From Deferribacteres bacterium (lineage in GTDB: Bacteria; Nitrospirota; Thermodesulfovibrionia; UBA6902), in contig JAUVPO010000084.1 of NCBI GenBank assembly GCA_030598625.1, forward strand, positions 1 through 7,669: a stretch of DNA of 7,669 nucleotides, given 5' to 3'. The notes under the pieces are model-generated. The model was not told the DNA's origin and ran no database searches. It worked only from the letters and a program-made list of their open reading frames with translations. Below are positions 5,488 to 7,669 of this stretch, in pieces. Both the position numbers and the translations under genes were made by a program. Within the stretch, counting starts at the first letter, position 1. The number at the start of each line of letters is the position of its first letter.

Positions 5488-6270
5488 ATGAAATTATCCA
5501 GCCTATTACCTGAACGTGTTAATCAATCGCTGCGGCCCTTAGCGCGTTTTTTCAATGACCAGCAAAAGCGTATAGAATTATTAATCAGGTGTATCAAAGG
5601 CGACGATATTTGGGTCTTGCCGAGTATAAAATGTAAGAAGCTTAAACTGGGCAGTAAAGATGGGGAGTGGTGTATCTTTCCTGAATCCATCGACGCGTCA
5701 AGTATCATATATTCATTCGGTGTAGGATTTGACATTAGCTTTGACCTGGCAATTATCGAACGTTTCGGCGCACAGGTTCATGCCTTTGATCCTACTCCAC
5801 TTTCAAAGGATTGGTTGCATCAGCAGTCTCCACATAAAAATTTCAGATTCCATCCATATGGCCTCTCTACTTTTGACGGCCCGGCGGACTTTTTCCTGCC
5901 ATTGAATCATAATGTTTCGTTCACGATGTCACCTGAAGTTGAAAATAAATCTAAAGCGAGGGGGGAGGTTTGCCTGTTCGGAACTATCCTGAAGAAGCTC
6001 GGCCACGAAAAAGTTCACATTGTCAAGTTAGACATAGAAGGCGCTGAATATGATGTGCTTCCCGACATACTTCAGGAAAAACACAGGATAGAACAGTTGC
6101 TTGTGGAATTTCATCATCGGATGATAAAGTCCGAAAATGGCTTGAAGCGGTCAAGAAAGGCAATAAAGATGATAGAGGATGCTGGATTTTCGCTTTTTTA
6201 TGTGTCTCCCCGAGGGCTGGATTACTGCTTTCTCAGAAAAGACCGCTCTACATCCTCTCCGGGGCGCTGA
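5488..6270 (+). CDS. FkbM-family SAM-dependent methyltransferase
   Basis: This 260-residue protein has the Methyltransf_21 (FkbM) fold. The SAM-binding motif I region is IIYSFGVGFDISFD (73-86), with the acidic post-I strand VHAFDPTP (97-104). The family's hallmark block HIVKLDIEGAEYDVL lies at 177-191. FkbM enzymes typically O-methylate sugars or polyketides, and many bacterial ones sit in surface-glycan loci. A glycan target would fit the WbaP-like gene nearby, but the two are about 4 kb apart and on opposite strands. About 65 residues precede the SAM fold without a recognised domain. The ATG at 5488 has no Shine-Dalgarno sequence. It is the only plus-strand gene in the window, and its last 23 bases overlap the 3' end of argS, so its final residues (DRSTSSPGR) are read largely from antisense argS sequence. 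No signal peptide is seen, so it is probably cytoplasmic. Confidence 0.88.
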   Translation: MKLSSLLPERVNQSLRPLARFFNDQQKRIELLIRCIKGDDIWVLPSIKCKKLKLGSKDGEWCIFPESIDASSIIYSFGVGFDISFDLAIIERFGAQVHAFDPTPLSKDWLHQQSPHKNFRFHPYGLSTFDGPADFFLPLNHNVSFTMSPEVENKSKARGEVCLFGTILKKLGHEKVHIVKLDIEGAEYDVLPDILQEKHRIEQLLVEFHHRMIKSENGLKRSRKAIKMIEDAGFSLFYVSPRGLDYCFLRKDRSTSSPGR

Positions 6271-7669
6271 CTCCGAGGAGCTTTAACCCTTCCTCAAGGA
6301 CAATCTGCACCCCTTTGCAGAGACAAAGTCTCGCGAGAGTTAGTTCAGTATCATCCGATATAATTCGATGATTATAATAATAAGAATGAAAGGCGCCCGC
6401 GAGTTCCTGAAGGTAATAGGTTAGCCTGTGAGGCTCACAGGAAAGCGCCGCCCCTTCAAAAACCATTGGATATTGAAGCAGTTTTTTGATAACGGAAAGA
6501 TCGTCAGGTTCTTTTAACAACGAAAGATCAAATGCCTGTATTCCTGAATCCTCGACCCCCTGGATACTTCTTTCCTTTGCCTGCCTGAACAGACTCGAAA
6601 TCCGGGCAAACGCATACTGCACGTAAAAGACGGGGTTTTCTGCTGACTGCTCTTTTGCAACGTCAATATCAAAATCAAGATGGCTGTCCGCTCTTCGCGT
6701 AAGAAAGATAAACCTGGTAATATCAGGCCCGACCTCGTCAATCACTTCGCGGAGTGTAATAAATTCTCCGGACCTCTTTGACATCTGGACCGGTTCTCCG
6801 TGTCTCAGCAGGCTCACCATTTGAATGAGTAATACCCTGAATTTTTCCTTTGGAAGATCAAATGCTTCAAGCACAGACCTGATTCTCGGGACATAACCGT
6901 GATGGTCCGCCCCCCATATATCAATAATTTCATCAAACCCCCTGTCAAGCTTTTCCTTGTGATAGCAGATATCTGACGCAAAATACGTATATTCTCCATC
7001 CTGTTTTTTTACAACCCTGTCTTTATCATCTTCAAACCGTGAAGAGCAAAACCAGGTTGCGCCGTCTTTTTCATAAATCAGCCCTTTTGACTGGAGCGCG
7101 TTTAACGCGCCCTTTACTTTTCCCCGCTTATGGAGATCTTTTTCACTCTGCCAGTTATCGAAAACAACTCCGAAATCTTTTAAGTCTTCAGTAATATTTG
7201 CAAGCATCATCCTGTAAGAGCGGCCCTTAAAGAATTCTTCGCATTCTTCAAACGGCCTTTTCAGATATTTGTCGCCCTCCCCGTTGTATATCTCCCTTGC
7301 AATATCTTCAATGTAATCCCCTTTATATCCGTCTTCAGGAAAAGGGACAGCAGTCCCCGACAGCTGCTGATAACGAGCAAACACAGACAGCCCCAGCAGC
7401 TTGACCTGCAGCCCTGCATCGTTTATATAAAATTCCCTTTCCACCTCAAATCCGGCCGCCTTGAGAATATTACACAGGGCATTGCCGACAGCCGCCCCTC
7501 TGCCATGACCGATATGCAGGGGACCCGTGGGGTTGGCGCTTACAAATTCAACCTGAATTTTACTTCCCTTCCCGATATCGGTCCTTAATGATGAATGTCC
7601 TTCTTTTAACAATTTCGCAAGGCTGTTCTGGAAAAAATCCATTGTAAACCTGAAATTGATAAAACCGGG
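6248..7669 (-). CDS. argS: Arginyl-tRNA synthetase (5' end outside the window)
   Basis: This class I synthetase charges tRNA-Arg with arginine. 473 residues are visible. The frame stays open past the ATG at 7642 to the window edge, reading PGFINFRFT, a conserved ArgS stretch, so that ATG is internal. About 80-100 residues of the N-terminal tRNA-recognition domain are missing compared with the usual 550-580. Counting from the internal ATG, the HIGH motif is HIGH (43-46) in ANPTGPLHIGHGRGA, and the KMSKS loop reads QMSKRSG (286-292). ENPVFYVQYAFAR (335-347) begins the DALR anticodon-binding domain, and the protein ends with the family's typical GVSAPERM. The stop TAG (6250-6248) lies within the end of the convergent FkbM gene, with no terminator between them. 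The truncation is a window effect, not a mutation. Identification is secure. Confidence 0.97.
   Translation of the reverse strand, partial: PGFINFRFTMDFFQNSLAKLLKEGHSSLRTDIGKGSKIQVEFVSANPTGPLHIGHGRGAAVGNALCNILKAAGFEVEREFYINDAGLQVKLLGLSVFARYQQLSGTAVPFPEDGYKGDYIEDIAREIYNGEGDKYLKRPFEECEEFFKGRSYRMMLANITEDLKDFGVVFDNWQSEKDLHKRGKVKGALNALQSKGLIYEKDGATWFCSSRFEDDKDRVVKKQDGEYTYFASDICYHKEKLDRGFDEIIDIWGADHHGYVPRIRSVLEAFDLPKEKFRVLLIQMVSLLRHGEPVQMSKRSGEFITLREVIDEVGPDITRFIFLTRRADSHLDFDIDVAKEQSAENPVFYVQYAFARISSLFRQAKERSIQGVEDSGIQAFDLSLLKEPDDLSVIKKLLQYPMVFEGAALSCEPHRLTYYLQELAGAFHSYYYNHRIISDDTELTLARLCLCKGVQIVLEEGLKLLGVSAPERM

Noticed and set aside
7640..7642. ATG that could be taken as the argS start.
   Set aside because: The frame continues upstream to the window edge with the conserved ArgS stretch PGFINFRFT, so this Met is internal and the gene is simply cut by the window.

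Overview
The window carries nine genes, all but one on the minus strand, and reads as an ordinary stretch of a bacterial chromosome with a small accessory insert. The bacterium is probably diderm, because an exopolysaccharide or O-antigen initiating transferase sits beside a winged-helix regulator of the type found in exopolysaccharide loci. The gene mix, mid-40s GC and protein sequences would fit Nitrospirota or Desulfobacterota, but no gene here settles the phylum.

Right to left, in the direction of most transcription: a 5'-truncated arginyl-tRNA synthetase gene (argS, 6248-7669); an oppositely oriented FkbM-type methyltransferase gene (5488-6270, +) whose last 23 bases overlap the end of argS; a 209-base divergent intergenic region; a small four-helix CopD-like membrane protein (4835-5278); a complete MntA-HepT (nucleotidyltransferase/HEPN) toxin-antitoxin pair overlapping by 11 bases; tRNA-guanine transglycosylase (tgt) followed 22 bases later by a TIGR01777-type SDR epimerase; then a WbaP-like polyprenyl-phosphate sugar-1-phosphate transferase with its own promoter; and finally the first 34 codons of a winged-helix regulator that leaves the left edge.

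How the genes relate: argS and tgt are translation housekeeping genes acting on tRNA. HepT is also an RNase in characterised systems, and is held in check by MntA-mediated AMPylation. WbaP plus the regulator look like the start of an exopolysaccharide locus continuing to the left, and the FkbM methyltransferase could modify a surface glycan, though that is inference.

The most interesting non-coding structure is between 94 and 191. A candidate wbaP terminator is followed by a strong promoter-like element for the regulator, whose -10 box, predicted transcription start and ATG all lie under or beside a perfect 12+12 palindrome. This looks like an autoregulatory operator on a leaderless or nearly leaderless mRNA. 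Several other genes here also lack a Shine-Dalgarno sequence, and three have a TATAAT box at or within 7 bases of the ATG. I see no rRNA, tRNA, CRISPR array, insertion sequence or attachment site, and no convincing undescribed multi-gene system.
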